In this document: positions 1 through 8,238 of the stretch, piece by piece
How positions within the stretch are numbered: position 1 is the first letter of the stretch
Layout: each line of letters opens with the position of its first letter
NCBI GenBank assembly: GCA_964440735.1
Contig: CAYTTK010000024.1
Span: 1 to 24,979, forward strand
Reading direction: 5' to 3'
Origin: CAZBWE01 sp964440735
GTDB taxonomy: Bacteria; Planctomycetota; Phycisphaerae; Sedimentisphaerales; Anaerobacaceae
DNA length: 24,979 nucleotides
Position numbers and translations under genes: made by a program
Notes under the pieces: model-generated
Databases searched by the model: none
What the model was told of the DNA's origin: nothing
Seen by the model: the letters and a program-made list of their open reading frames with translations, nothing else

Positions 1-564
1 GGAATCCACATCTTTAAGGGCGATTTTCACAGAGATTACGTACAATGCCCACATAACAGAAGTCACTAAAGCAATAACCACACCGGTAACAGTTTTAGTC
101 GTGGCGAAATCCTCCTTAAAAACCAGCACCCCAATCACCCCGATTACCGACAGAGCTATACCAAGCCAGAAACGATTACTTTTCAGCAGAGGTCTTTCAT
201 CAACGAAGAAGATTATCGAAAAAGCTGCTACCCAGATAATGGAAAATTTTGTCAGCAGAACAAAAAAAGCAGGGTCTATATAGTAAAAACCCGCGGCCCA
301 CAAGCTCTGCATTGCAATATTCGACACAGCAGGCAAAAGTGCCCGCCGCCAGACGCTCTTATCAATTCGCTTTTTCTTAAAGGCAAATATTAAAAACGGC
401 AGCCAAAACAGACAAGCCATCAGGTATCGCAGCATGTTTTGCGTCCAAAAGTCCAGGTAGCCGGCCAAGAATCTTATAAAATTCGGACCGATTGACCACA
501 AAATCAGCGTGCCAATACAGGCAAAAGTAGCTAACGCATCAAATTTTCTAACGCTGTTGTTCAT
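1..564 (-). CDS. EamA-type (DMT superfamily) permease, partial at left edge
   Basis: The minus strand is open for 188 codons from ATG at 564 to base 1 and continues outside the window, so the C-terminus is missing. The product starts MNNSVRKFDALATFACIGTL and contains about five or six hydrophobic helices separated by short basic loops (for example FAFKKKRIDKS after the second helix). This pattern, and phrases such as AAGFYYIDPAFFVLLTKFS and LALTSVMWALYVIS-like helices, fit the ten-helix EamA/DMT inner-membrane transporters; the substrate cannot be told. The ATG lies 15 bases after the stop of the metallo-hydrolase gene, so the two probably form a minus-strand operon. No strong ribosome binding site precedes the ATG. 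Family call is by pattern recognition; a different small multispanning membrane protein is possible. Confidence 0.75.
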   Translation of the reverse strand, partial: MNNSVRKFDALATFACIGTLILWSIGPNFIRFLAGYLDFWTQNMLRYLMACLFWLPFLIFAFKKKRIDKSVWRRALLPAVSNIAMQSLWAAGFYYIDPAFFVLLTKFSIIWVAAFSIIFFVDERPLLKSNRFWLGIALSVIGVIGVLVFKEDFATTKTVTGVVIALVTSVMWALYVISVKIALKDVDS

Positions 565-579
565 TTTGGCGAAACTTCA

Positions 580-1212
580 TTATTGCCGGAATTGATTGTT
601 GGCTTTTTCGTGGGCAATTGTTGTTACCGGTCCGTGGCCGGGATAAACGATAGTATCATCCGGAAGGACCAAAAGCTTCTCCCGAATACTATCTACTAAC
701 TGCTCCATACTACCTCCGGGAAAGTCTGTTCGCCCGACTGAATCTGCAAACAGCGCATCGTCAGTAAATACAACGCCATCGCCCTTCGAATATAAACATA
801 TACCTCCCGGTGTATGGCCGGGCGTATGAATGACTTCCAATTTGATGCCAGCTTCGTCAATTATGCTTTTCTCCTCGACAACTGAATCCGCCGGCTCGGT
901 AGTGAATAGCTGTCCCATCATAGCAGATAGATTGCTGCTGGCCTGCGTGAGCATGTCAGCATCGAGCTTATGGATATAAACCTTTGCGTGGGGGAACTCG
1001 GCACGCAATGCAGCTACACCTGCAATATGGTCTATGTGGCCGTGGGTCAGAATAACCGCAACCGCATTTAATTTTTTATGACGGAGAAACTCTATTAACC
1101 TGCGAGGGTCCAGACCTATATCGATAATCAGGCAGTTTTTTGCTGTCTCGCTTTCACGCAAGATATAGCAATTAGTTTCATACGCGCCTAAAGCAAAAGC
1201 GTCGATTTTCAT
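580..1212 (-). CDS. Metallo-beta-lactamase-fold hydrolase (glyoxalase II-like)
   Basis: A 210-residue cytoplasmic protein of the MBL superfamily, small glyoxalase-II/YcbL-like branch. The zinc-site motif THGHIDH is at residues 56-62 (H57, H59, D61, H62), followed by H133 in HTPGHTPGG, D151 in FTDD and H193 in YPGHGP, giving the full metal-ligand set. Family members hydrolyse thioesters such as S-lactoylglutathione; the real substrate is unknown. The open frame extends upstream to a GTG at 1257, but I prefer ATG at 1212. That start has AGGA upstream and yields the conserved N-terminus MKIDAFALGAYETNCYIL, whereas the 15 extra residues look unlike the family. The EamA permease follows 15 bases downstream on the same strand. 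Confidence 0.9.
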   Translation of the reverse strand: MKIDAFALGAYETNCYILRESETAKNCLIIDIGLDPRRLIEFLRHKKLNAVAVILTHGHIDHIAGVAALRAEFPHAKVYIHKLDADMLTQASSNLSAMMGQLFTTEPADSVVEEKSIIDEAGIKLEVIHTPGHTPGGICLYSKGDGVVFTDDALFADSVGRTDFPGGSMEQLVDSIREKLLVLPDDTIVYPGHGPVTTIAHEKANNQFRQ

Positions 1213-1342
1213 TTCCTTATTATCCTGTAAAACAATCAAGTCTAACGGAGATGGCACTATGAGTCAATATTTTTAGACTTGACTGCAAGGCCAGGTTTTG
1301 TTAGCGTGTTTTGCTTTGTAGCCAAAACTGGAAAATTGAAAA

Positions 1343-3481
1343 ATGAAGGATTTTAGGCGTGTATTCAAATATGTCTGGCCTCAATGGCCGAGGATTATCG
1401 TCGTGGTCCTCAGCGCGGTGGTTGTCTCGTCTCTTTTATCACTAAGTTTTATGACCATCATACCGCTTTTGAAAGTGATGATGGGCGAGGAGGGTCTGCA
1501 CGGCTGGGTAGAGAGAAAAATCAGCAAACACCGGTACGGCATAAACTTCTATGTGCCGGAAAAAATGGATTTCACTGAATCTGATATTGCCCACTATCTG
1601 CTGGTAACAGATATTAAGCAAAACAGCCGCGCACAAAAAGCAGAACTGCAAAAACTCGACAGAATTATTGGCGCAGCTAACCTTTTAGTCCAGCAAGACA
1701 CGGATAAAATCCCCTCTGCCAAGCTGCTTGAAACACTTGCAACCGCATCGGCGAACACCGAGCTTACCATTCAACTGCGCAGGGACAATAAAGAAGGTAT
1801 CGCTGATACTAAAACATTAACATTTAATACAGGCCCAAAGCCATTTTATGTGGACCATTTAGAAAAGTGCTTGAGTTTTCTGCCACGCGAGCAAACCAGG
1901 GAAAACAAAACAAAAGCGATAATCTTCATTATATTAGCGATAGGCGTGCTCACGATAATTCGGTGCATAGCGAAATTTTATCAGGGATATATAGCCCAGA
2001 AAGTTGTGCAGTTGGGAATAAACCATTTGAGGGAAGACGCCTTCAGCCATGCAATGGACATGCCTATGGGGTTTTTTGCAAACGAGCGCCCAAGTGACAC
2101 TGTCAGCAGAATTGTTCGCGATACCAGCGTGATGGGTAAGGCCATAAAGATAATGCTTGGAAAAGCGCTGCGAGAGCCACTAAATGCGCTTTTTATGTTA
2201 GCAGCAGCAATGTGGCTAAACTGGCAACTTACGCTGATTTTCCTGTGTGGCGCCCCTTTTGTAATATGGCTGGTAGTCGGTTTCGGCAAAAAAATGAAAC
2301 GAGCTACCAGAAAATCTCTAATGGCCAGCTCACAAATGCTGGCAAAGCTCCAAGAAACGATGGCAGGACTTAAAGTTGTCAAGGTCTATAACCGCCATGA
2401 GTATGAACGAACAATCTTCAAGGCAATAAACACCAGATTGTTAAAACAATTGTTAAAAATATCCAAGGTTGATGCCGCTACCACACCTGTAATGGAGGTG
2501 CTTGGAATGGCAGCAGGTTCAGTTGCACTGATATTCGGGGCGCACTGGGTCGCTCGTGGCCAGATGGATCGTACCGAGTTCCTGGGAGTGTTGGTTTTGC
2601 TGGGTGTTGCCGCTGAGTCGGTGCGAAAGACTTCCGATATCTGGAACAAGATACAAGAGGCAAATGCCGCTGCGGACAGAGTATTTTCAGTCATAGATGA
2701 GCCCTGCGAATTTGAAAAACCCGGAGCAATTGAACTGCCGCAATTAAAGGAAACAATAGAATTCAGGTATGTTGCTTTTACCTATCCAGGCAGTGACAGG
2801 CCGGTACTGAAAGGAATAAATCTTACGGTGCAGGTGGGACACATTGTTGCTATTGTCGGCCCTAACGGCTCAGGAAAAACTACACTTGCAAACCTGATAC
2901 CGCGGTTTTATGACCCGGACTCCGGCCAGATTCTGATAGATGGCAAAGATATTCGCGATGCAACCTTATTTAGTTTGCGAAGCCAGATTGGGATGGTTAC
3001 ACAGAATGTTGTAACCTTCAATGATACCATAGCTGCAAATATCGGGTACGGAAAGGCCGACGCCACGAGAGAAGAAATAATAGCAGCAGCCAAACGTGCC
3101 TTTGCTCATGAGTTTATTTCGCCCCTGCCGGACGGTTATGATACAATAATCGGCGAGCATGGTGCCGGCCTTAGCGGCGGACAGTTGCAGAGAATCGTTA
3201 TTGCAAGGGCAATCCTGAAAAATCCTGCAATTTTGATTTTCGATGAGGCAATGAGCCAGGTCGATGCCGACAGCGAAGCCAAGATTCACAAGGCCATTGA
3301 GGAAATTATGCAGGATAGAACCAGCTTCATAATAGCCCACCGATTCAGCACTGTTATTACCGCTGATATCATAGTGGTAATGGATGAAGGTCAAATTATC
3401 GCTCATGGACAACACGATGAGCTAATGCAGATTTGCCCATTGTATCAAAGTTTATACGAAACACAGTTGGTAAGGACATAG
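1343..3481 (+). CDS. MsbA-like ABC exporter with PDZ-like extracytoplasmic insertion
   Basis: A 712-residue half-transporter of the ABC-B/MsbA type: an N-terminal membrane domain fused to an ATPase domain, working as a homodimer in the inner membrane to flip lipid or polysaccharide-linked lipid. Visible ATPase motifs are Walker A GPNGSGKT (506-513), signature LSGGQ (610-614), Walker B ILIFDE with D634 and E635, and switch His666 in AHRFS. The D-loop reads SQVD instead of the common SALD. Helix 1 is about residues 17-46. Helix 2 begins only near residue 192, so a loop of about 145 residues separates them. Inside it, roughly residues 77-165 resemble a PDZ fold (VTDIKQNSRAQKAELQKLDR, then a beta-rich TELTIQLRRD segment). 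Ordinary MsbA has a short loop here. The gene ends in TAG. It could export a glycolipid linked to the polysaccharide genes further right, but that is inference. Confidence 0.93.
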   Translation: MKDFRRVFKYVWPQWPRIIVVVLSAVVVSSLLSLSFMTIIPLLKVMMGEEGLHGWVERKISKHRYGINFYVPEKMDFTESDIAHYLLVTDIKQNSRAQKAELQKLDRIIGAANLLVQQDTDKIPSAKLLETLATASANTELTIQLRRDNKEGIADTKTLTFNTGPKPFYVDHLEKCLSFLPREQTRENKTKAIIFIILAIGVLTIIRCIAKFYQGYIAQKVVQLGINHLREDAFSHAMDMPMGFFANERPSDTVSRIVRDTSVMGKAIKIMLGKALREPLNALFMLAAAMWLNWQLTLIFLCGAPFVIWLVVGFGKKMKRATRKSLMASSQMLAKLQETMAGLKVVKVYNRHEYERTIFKAINTRLLKQLLKISKVDAATTPVMEVLGMAAGSVALIFGAHWVARGQMDRTEFLGVLVLLGVAAESVRKTSDIWNKIQEANAAADRVFSVIDEPCEFEKPGAIELPQLKETIEFRYVAFTYPGSDRPVLKGINLTVQVGHIVAIVGPNGSGKTTLANLIPRFYDPDSGQILIDGKDIRDATLFSLRSQIGMVTQNVVTFNDTIAANIGYGKADATREEIIAAAKRAFAHEFISPLPDGYDTIIGEHGAGLSGGQLQRIVIARAILKNPAILIFDEAMSQVDADSEAKIHKAIEEIMQDRTSFIIAHRFSTVITADIIVVMDEGQIIAHGQHDELMQICPLYQSLYETQLVRT

Positions 3482-3693
3482 AACAGAATCGTCAATAGCA
3501 AATCGGGCCGCCGATTCTCAAAGTGCGAGGTTCCTGCCCATTGTGTAAACTCACGTGTTCTACGAGAAGATTTTTGCAGGTGGAGTCTGAATTTTCCACT
3601 TTGACTTACAGTAAATTACTCATCTTGCCGATTAAAATTAGGTGATACACGAACTAATATCACATTACCCTTTGATATTTTGGGTCAGAAACT

Positions 3694-4653
3694 ATGGCTA
3701 AGCTTTCAGAGCCAAAAAAGGCACATGAACTGTTTAAGAGATATAAAGGCAATCCGATACTAACCCCGGAAGATTGGCCTTATCCTGTGAATGCGGTATT
3801 TAATCCAGCCGCAGCTAAGTTAAACACAGAGACGCTGCTGTTGATTCGCGTAGAGGATATGCGGGGCTTCTCACATCTGACTGTTGCGCGCAGCGCAGAC
3901 GGTTTCACAAACTGGGAAATTGACCCCACTCCAACTCTCGAGGCCGACCAAAGCTCTCATGAGGAAAGGTGGGGCCTGGAAGACCCTCGAATTGTCTGGC
4001 TCGAGGAGCAAAAGCAATTTGCCATTACATATGTCTCTTTCAGCGAAGGCGGCCCGGTAGTATCCCTGGCGATTACAAAGAATTTTAGGACTTTCGCCCG
4101 GCTTGGTTCTCTTTTACCGCCGGAAGATAAAGACGCCTGCCTGCTTCCACGCAGATTTCGTGGTCGCTTTGCACTGATTCACCGCCCTATCGTTCGAAGC
4201 GAGGCCCATATATGGATAAGCTTCTCACCCGACCTGAAGCATTGGGGCGACCATAGACTTCTGATTAGAACAAGATCTGGCTATTGGGACTGCCATAGAG
4301 TCGGCCTGGCCTGCCAACCCATAGAAATACCACAGGGTTGGATGGTATTCTATCATGGAGTGCGCGTTACCTCGGCAGGAGCAATATATCGCCTCGGCTT
4401 AGCACTTCTGGATTTGGAAGAGCCGTGGAAAGCCCTGCGACGGGGCGATGAATGGGTTCTTGGGCCGCGTGAGCCATACGAACGCATCGGTGATGTCAAT
4501 GATGTCGTATTCCCCACGGGTGTTGTTGTTCACAAAGAAACCAATCAACTCAATCTCTATTACGGTGCGGCTGACAGCACCGTCGCCGTCGCAACAGCTA
4601 ATTTAAGCGATTGTATAGACTATATTATGTCGTGCCCGAAAGCAGAAGAATAA
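3694..4653 (+). CDS. GH130-family beta-mannoside phosphorylase/hydrolase
   Basis: A 319-residue five-bladed beta-propeller enzyme of glycoside hydrolase family 130, which cleaves beta-mannosidic linkages by phosphorolysis (or hydrolysis in some subgroups). Motifs seen are YKGNPILTP (17-25), the FNPAA segment (36-40), IRVED (51-55), GLEDPR (94-99; D97 is the position of the proposed general acid), HRP (163-165), YHG (220-222), DVVFPTG (270-276) and YYGAAD (289-294). There is no signal peptide, so it is probably cytoplasmic and acts on imported mannosides. Phosphate-binding residues cannot be confirmed by eye, so phosphorylase versus hydrolase stays open. It starts 212 bases after the ABC exporter stop and ends facing the minus-strand PEP-CTERM gene. 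Confidence 0.88.
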   Translation: MAKLSEPKKAHELFKRYKGNPILTPEDWPYPVNAVFNPAAAKLNTETLLLIRVEDMRGFSHLTVARSADGFTNWEIDPTPTLEADQSSHEERWGLEDPRIVWLEEQKQFAITYVSFSEGGPVVSLAITKNFRTFARLGSLLPPEDKDACLLPRRFRGRFALIHRPIVRSEAHIWISFSPDLKHWGDHRLLIRTRSGYWDCHRVGLACQPIEIPQGWMVFYHGVRVTSAGAIYRLGLALLDLEEPWKALRRGDEWVLGPREPYERIGDVNDVVFPTGVVVHKETNQLNLYYGAADSTVAVATANLSDCIDYIMSCPKAEE

Positions 4654-4691
4654 TTGCCGGCAAGGCCAGCACTACAACGTTAACTTAATCC

Positions 4692-5345
4692 TCACGAGCG
4701 TTTTCGCAGCAACACTAAGCCACCAAGCGTAAGCAGACAAAGCGTCGCCGGCTCAGGAACATTCGTAGCGCCGTATGCACTTGTATAGTCATTGTAAAAC
4801 TTCGCCGCAGCATAAGAAATGATGTGCCCCCCCTGCGGTGAGCTTAAGGTAACAAAGTCGGTGTCAACAAACGGTCCGAATCCACTAATCTAAAATACAA
4901 AGCTAACAGTCTGCCCCGGGTTAACAACCGGTGGGTGAATGCCATGACCACCTTTAAGGGATACATCAAACCGACCAAAGCCACCAACAAGAAAGCCGTT
5001 CTCCAAATAACCCGGAATCCATCCCTCGATGGCAGAATCATCAGAACTGAAAACATCAATCAATGTTAATTCCTCTACCTTATCAGCGACATTGAAGTAT
5101 ATTCTGTTCATCTTAAAGGCAGGGTCGCCTTCGTTCTCAGGCGTTAGGTTGGTTACGCTAAGTGTCAACGTGCTGCCAACGACCGAGAAATCTAATTTAG
5201 CATCAAGATATTCCGCCAGATAAGGTTGGCTCTCGTCTTCCGAGCAATGATTACTGAGTCTCAGGAACGTGCCTTCAACTGGTGATGAGCATAATAAAAA
5301 CAAAACGATTGAAGCTGTTAACGCTGAGGTGATTAAGCTTTTCAT
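4692..5345 (-). pseudogene. PEP-CTERM exported protein split by an in-frame TAG
   Basis: The minus-strand frame from ATG at 5345 spans 218 codons to TGA at 4692-4694, with one internal TAG at 4890-4892 (codon 152). The start has a strong site (AAGGGGGG) and gives a signal peptide MKSLITSALTASIVLFLLCS. An upstream in-frame ATG at 5369 is less likely. Before the TAG is a beta-rich extracellular region of unknown family. After it the frame stays open for 65 codons and includes SYAAAKFYND and a PEP-CTERM tail: VPEPATL, a hydrophobic helix, then RKRS. Translation stopping at TAG would give a secreted 151-residue protein without its sorting signal. The residue expected at the stop is unknown; GAG to TAG would be one change. 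Decay, sequencing error and readthrough are all possible. Listed as a pseudogene for caution. Confidence 0.75.
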
Positions 5346-5886
5346 AATTACCCCCCTTCTTACATACACCCATTAGTTAATGGACAAATCTTAAAAACCT
5401 ACGACCTTCCTGGAGAAAAGTAAGATAAATTTCACTGCCCCCATATTGATTTTAACCGTTGTAGCAGAAGCACTTCATCAAGTCAAGAATAATCACTGCA
5501 AAGAACTTAAATAGCTTTAAAATCTTTTTTAATGACTTGTTGTAAAAGACAGATGTTCAATCTTACATTTTATTGCATATATTTACCGGACTACAAATAA
5601 TAAGAAAACGCCATTTCGGCCATCGCTTTTTCCCTTGGCTGTTTCTTTTAGTAGACCAGCAACCGGACAAAATAAACCTGCCAGATAAAAAACATAGCAT
5701 AGGCAGAAAGAAAAGCGACATGGTATATCCCATTATGAAGATAAAAGGTGAATATACTCCGTAGAAATCTCGAGTTGATACAGGTTACTTTCGTTATCGC
5801 CTATCTATTTATCCCGGCTACAAAGGCGTGAGTCACATTTCGCCGAACAATTACAATCAGTTAAATAACCGGCTGATGGAAAATCA
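5346..5886. other. Intergenic gap between two minus-strand PEP-CTERM genes
   Basis: About 540 bases with no supported gene. A 63-codon plus-strand frame (5573-5764) has no ribosome binding site and no recognisable motif. The stretch at 5805-5850 contains a short CGCC/GGCG pairing but no recognised riboswitch. It presumably holds the promoter and leader of the PEP-CTERM gene starting at 5345; I could not choose a convincing -35/-10 pair. Confidence 0.5.
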
Positions 5887-6441
5887 CTATCTTCTGCACA
5901 GCACTATCATACCCAAGCCAAGCAGCAAAATCGTAGCTGGTTCAGGTATCGGTTTTTCTTTGGGTTTTTCCGTTTTTTTAGGCACAACAATACCTCCCCC
6001 TTTCCAAGCCGTACCTGCGGCGCTGCTGGCAAAAACGCGACTTGTCCCACCGCCGCCCATAGTGCCACCACCGCCACCACCAAGGATACCCTCTCCCACA
6101 AACAATTGCTCGTATTCAACCTGCCCAAATACTGCAATGACGATTTTAGGGGCGTTAAGGTGCACAATAGTGCTATTTGATGTTGAGTCACTCACATCGC
6201 CCAACCAGCACATGAATTGATAGCCGGGTTTCGGAACTGCGGTTAAAACAAGCTTCGTATTTAGTGAAAAGTGATGAACACCTGTATCAGGAACTATAGT
6301 ACCGCCTTGAACAGGGCTTTGTTGAAGAAGAAGTGCGACGCTTGGAGTCTGGCTAAACGCTGGCTCAAGCAAACCAGCTATAATAATTACCAGGGCTAAC
6401 AATACACCCTGCCATCCAGTATTTTTATTACCACGTTTCAT
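5887..6441 (-). CDS. PEP-CTERM exported protein with one InlB-type repeat and Gly-rich linker
   Basis: A 184-residue exported protein. The chosen ATG at 6441 has AAGGGA five bases upstream; the frame extends to 6495 but those extra residues precede the signal peptide without a good site. Order: basic N-terminus and hydrophobic signal (GVLLALVIIIAGLLEPAFS), then one divergent InlB B-repeat/bacterial repeat domain at about residues 44-104 (SPVQGGTIVPDTGVHHF through HLNAPKIVIAVF, with the typical PGYQFMCWLGDVSD core). Next come a glycine-rich linker (GGGGGGTMGGGGTS), a Lys/Glu/Pro stretch, and a C-terminal PEP-CTERM signal IPEPATILLLGLGMIVLCRR. Exosortase cleavage would leave the repeat domain on the surface. 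The stop is TAG followed at once by TGA. A sigma70-like promoter lies about 75 bases upstream. Function unknown. Confidence 0.85.
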   Translation of the reverse strand: MKRGNKNTGWQGVLLALVIIIAGLLEPAFSQTPSVALLLQQSPVQGGTIVPDTGVHHFSLNTKLVLTAVPKPGYQFMCWLGDVSDSTSNSTIVHLNAPKIVIAVFGQVEYEQLFVGEGILGGGGGGTMGGGGTSRVFASSAAGTAWKGGGIVVPKKTEKPKEKPIPEPATILLLGLGMIVLCRR

Positions 6442-6511
6442 CAAATCCCTTTGACGTAGCAAATTATTAGTGGGAAACTTTTTGCCGCTCCTCACATTAT
6501 CCGAACGACCG

Positions 6512-6541
6512 ATATTATTTATATTTTTCGCTGAATGTCAA
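6512..6541 (-). promoter_or_regulatory. Predicted sigma70-type promoter for the PEP-CTERM gene at 6441
   Basis: On the minus strand a perfect -35 TTGACA (6536-6541) is followed after 18 bases by TAATAT (6512-6517), about 70 bases upstream of the ATG. The match to consensus is good; use is not shown. Confidence 0.55.
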
Positions 6542-7081
6542 GGAAAAAATGTAAGAATTTTAAGAAAAAGAAAATCTGCTTCTTTATATGTTATAAACTC
6601 CCCATCAATCTTATAGCTCTGTTAGGAGTGGTTTTTAGACATAAGAGGCATGCTATTGCAATATTTTATTAGCTGTGCAGTAAATGTATTACCAACTGGA
6701 ATTGTTATAACCTATTTAGGATATGGGTTTCGTATTTCGTTGTTGCCTAAATTGATATTGGGGACATTTTCATATTTGCCTGTATTAACATTCGGGGGCA
6801 TATAAAAGCCAGATTCTAAATTACCACAGAATCTGGCTTCGGAGGAGGGTGATGAAAAGCTATATAATTGCGCCCTAAAAGCTCCGTTTATCAGATTGTA
6901 AAACTACTTTATAATATTATCGAAAAAAAAGCAATAATTTCTTTAAAGAAACAATAAAAATTATTAAGGAAATTATACCTTATTCTAATTGTAATCAAAC
7001 ATTTAATTACAAAATCATAAAATTTTTTTTTGTTTTTTTCAAAATAAGCAAATTTAACATAAAATCCATATTAAATTACTC
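6542..7081. other. A+T-rich intergenic region
   Basis: About 540 bases without a convincing gene. The stretch 6901-7080 has only 27 G or C in 180 bases by my count (about 85% A+T), with long A and T runs. A 51-codon hydrophobic plus-strand frame (6650-6805) ends exactly where a perfect hairpin begins. Its AAGAGG is only one base from the ATG and its codons are those of A+T-rich noncoding DNA, so I do not call it a gene. Confidence 0.5.
6806..6839. repeat. Perfect 12-bp inverted repeat, 10-base loop
   Basis: AAGCCAGATTCT (6806-6817) pairs perfectly with AGAATCTGGCTT (6828-6839). On the minus strand the stem is followed by TTTTATAT, as in a weak intrinsic terminator, but no minus-strand gene ends here. 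On the plus strand it is followed directly by GGAGGAGGG and an ATG (6852) that opens only an eight-codon frame. Confidence 0.85.
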
Positions 7082-7110
7082 TTGATAAATCATTTTTGTT
7101 CTCATATTTT
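7082..7110 (+). promoter_or_regulatory. Predicted sigma70-type promoter for panB
   Basis: TTGATA (7082-7087), 17-base spacer, TATTTT (7105-7110), ending 50 bases before the GTG start of panB and lying downstream of an A+T-rich tract that could act as an UP-like element. Moderate match in an A+T-rich background, so chance is possible. Confidence 0.4.
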
Positions 7111-7160
7111 AACTAATATGCTGTTATTTCCCCCAACTGTATTTTCAGAAAGGACAGGTT

Positions 7161-8015
7161 GTGGACAGAAAAGTTACGATTATAGATTTGCTGACTGCCA
7201 AGCATCAAAATCGCAAGCTTGTTGCTGTTAGCTGCTATGACTATACAACCGCCAAACTCATCTCCCAAACCGACGTTGAGATGGTATTGGTAGGCGACTC
7301 CGCCGCTCAGGTTGTTCTCGGCTTCGACTCAACACTGCCGGCGACGATGGATTTTATGGTTGCAATAACCGCCGCAGTTCGGCGAGGGGCACCGAATTTA
7401 TGCCTTGTTGCCGATATGCCTTTTTTGTCCTATCAGATAGGAAAGACCGAGGCGGTGAAAAACGCAGGCCGATTCGTCGCAGAGGCTGGTGCGCAAATTG
7501 TGAAAATCGAGGTAAGCGTGGCATATCTCGATGTAATTAAAGCAGTTAGCGATGCCGGTATGGCTGTTATGGCCCATATCGGCATAAGGCCGCAGAGCAT
7601 CAGTAAGCTCGGACGATTTAAGGCTGAGGCAACAACCGCTGAAATGGCTCTGGAACTGATAACCCTCGCCGAGCAGATGACCCAAGCAGGCGCAAGCTCG
7701 CTGCTGCTCGAAGGAATTGCCGCAGAGGTGGCAGATATTATTACTAAACGCTTTGATGTGCCTGTGATCGGCTGTGGCTCCGGACCGGGATGTGATGGGC
7801 AAATACTCATTGCGCCCGATATCCTGGGATTGACGCAAGGTCCAAGTCCAAAGTTTTCAAAAAGCTACGCTACTTTAGCTGACGCTACAATTGAAGCGTT
7901 CAACACCTACAGCAAAGAAATCAAAAGTAGTCAATTCCCTGACCCCGACCATAGTTATCATATGAAGGCGGGGGAAACTGAGAAACTACAGGAGTTGCTA
8001 AAAGACAAACCTTAA
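7161..8015 (+). CDS. panB: 3-methyl-2-oxobutanoate (ketopantoate) hydroxymethyltransferase
   Basis: A 284-residue cytoplasmic TIM-barrel enzyme making ketopantoate from 2-oxoisovalerate and 5,10-methylene-tetrahydrofolate, the first committed step of pantothenate and coenzyme A synthesis. Seen: SCYDYTTAKL (24-33), LVGDSAAQVVLGFDSTLP (43-60), VADMPFLSYQ (83-92) and a C-terminal PKFSKSY element. The expected Mg-binding and catalytic residues D46, D85, E117 and E183 (LLLEG) are present. The loop AHIGIRPQSISKLGRFKAEA departs from the usual GHLGLTPQS...GGYKVQG by an Ala for Gly and an extra Arg, so it is a somewhat divergent member. Start is GTG at 7161 with AAAGGA upstream; no ATG alternative fits. 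It stands alone, 223 bases before prfB. Confidence 0.93.
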   Translation: MDRKVTIIDLLTAKHQNRKLVAVSCYDYTTAKLISQTDVEMVLVGDSAAQVVLGFDSTLPATMDFMVAITAAVRRGAPNLCLVADMPFLSYQIGKTEAVKNAGRFVAEAGAQIVKIEVSVAYLDVIKAVSDAGMAVMAHIGIRPQSISKLGRFKAEATTAEMALELITLAEQMTQAGASSLLLEGIAAEVADIITKRFDVPVIGCGSGPGCDGQILIAPDILGLTQGPSPKFSKSYATLADATIEAFNTYSKEIKSSQFPDPDHSYHMKAGETEKLQELLKDKP

Positions 8016-8159
8016 GGGTAGCACATTCTACATCTGCACGCCTTGTTGCGCTGTAAACTATGGATTTCTGCGGTTCTGGAATCGTTTGAGAACCACAATT
8101 AACCTCAATTCTGAAAATTACCCCCTAATCTTTAAGACAATTATAAGCCGAACAACTGA

Positions 8160-8188
8160 TTGCATATCTTGATTTAATATGGTATAAA
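8160..8188 (+). promoter_or_regulatory. Predicted sigma70-type promoter for the prfB-pepA-folE-PTPS cluster
   Basis: TTGCAT (8160-8165), 17-base spacer, TATAAA (8183-8188), 50 bases before the prfB ATG. This is among the better promoter matches in the window. Confidence 0.6.
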
Positions 8189-8238
8189 CACCCGTTTAGA
8201 TATCGATTAAAATAAGTGAGTATATGAAAGCAGAATAG

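Noticed and set aside
101..283. 60-codon plus-strand frame at the left end
   Set aside because: It is antisense to the EamA permease, whose helices are clear on the other strand.
5573..5764. 63-codon plus-strand open frame
   Set aside because: No ribosome binding site, no motif, and it lies in a gap between minus-strand genes; looks like chance.
5800..5860. Minus-strand segment with GTAGCCGGGATAA and a CGCC/GGCG pairing, recalling the end of a cyclic di-GMP (GEMM) riboswitch
   Set aside because: The conserved core (GCAAAGCC-type and CACGCA blocks) is missing and the distance to the next gene start is about 460 bases.
5828..6220. 130-codon plus-strand frame rich in proline
   Set aside because: It is the complement of the glycine-rich linker of the PEP-CTERM gene on the minus strand.
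8072..8094. GGTTCT/AGAACC inverted repeat after panB as a terminator
   Set aside because: Only six base pairs, an 11-base loop and no T run.
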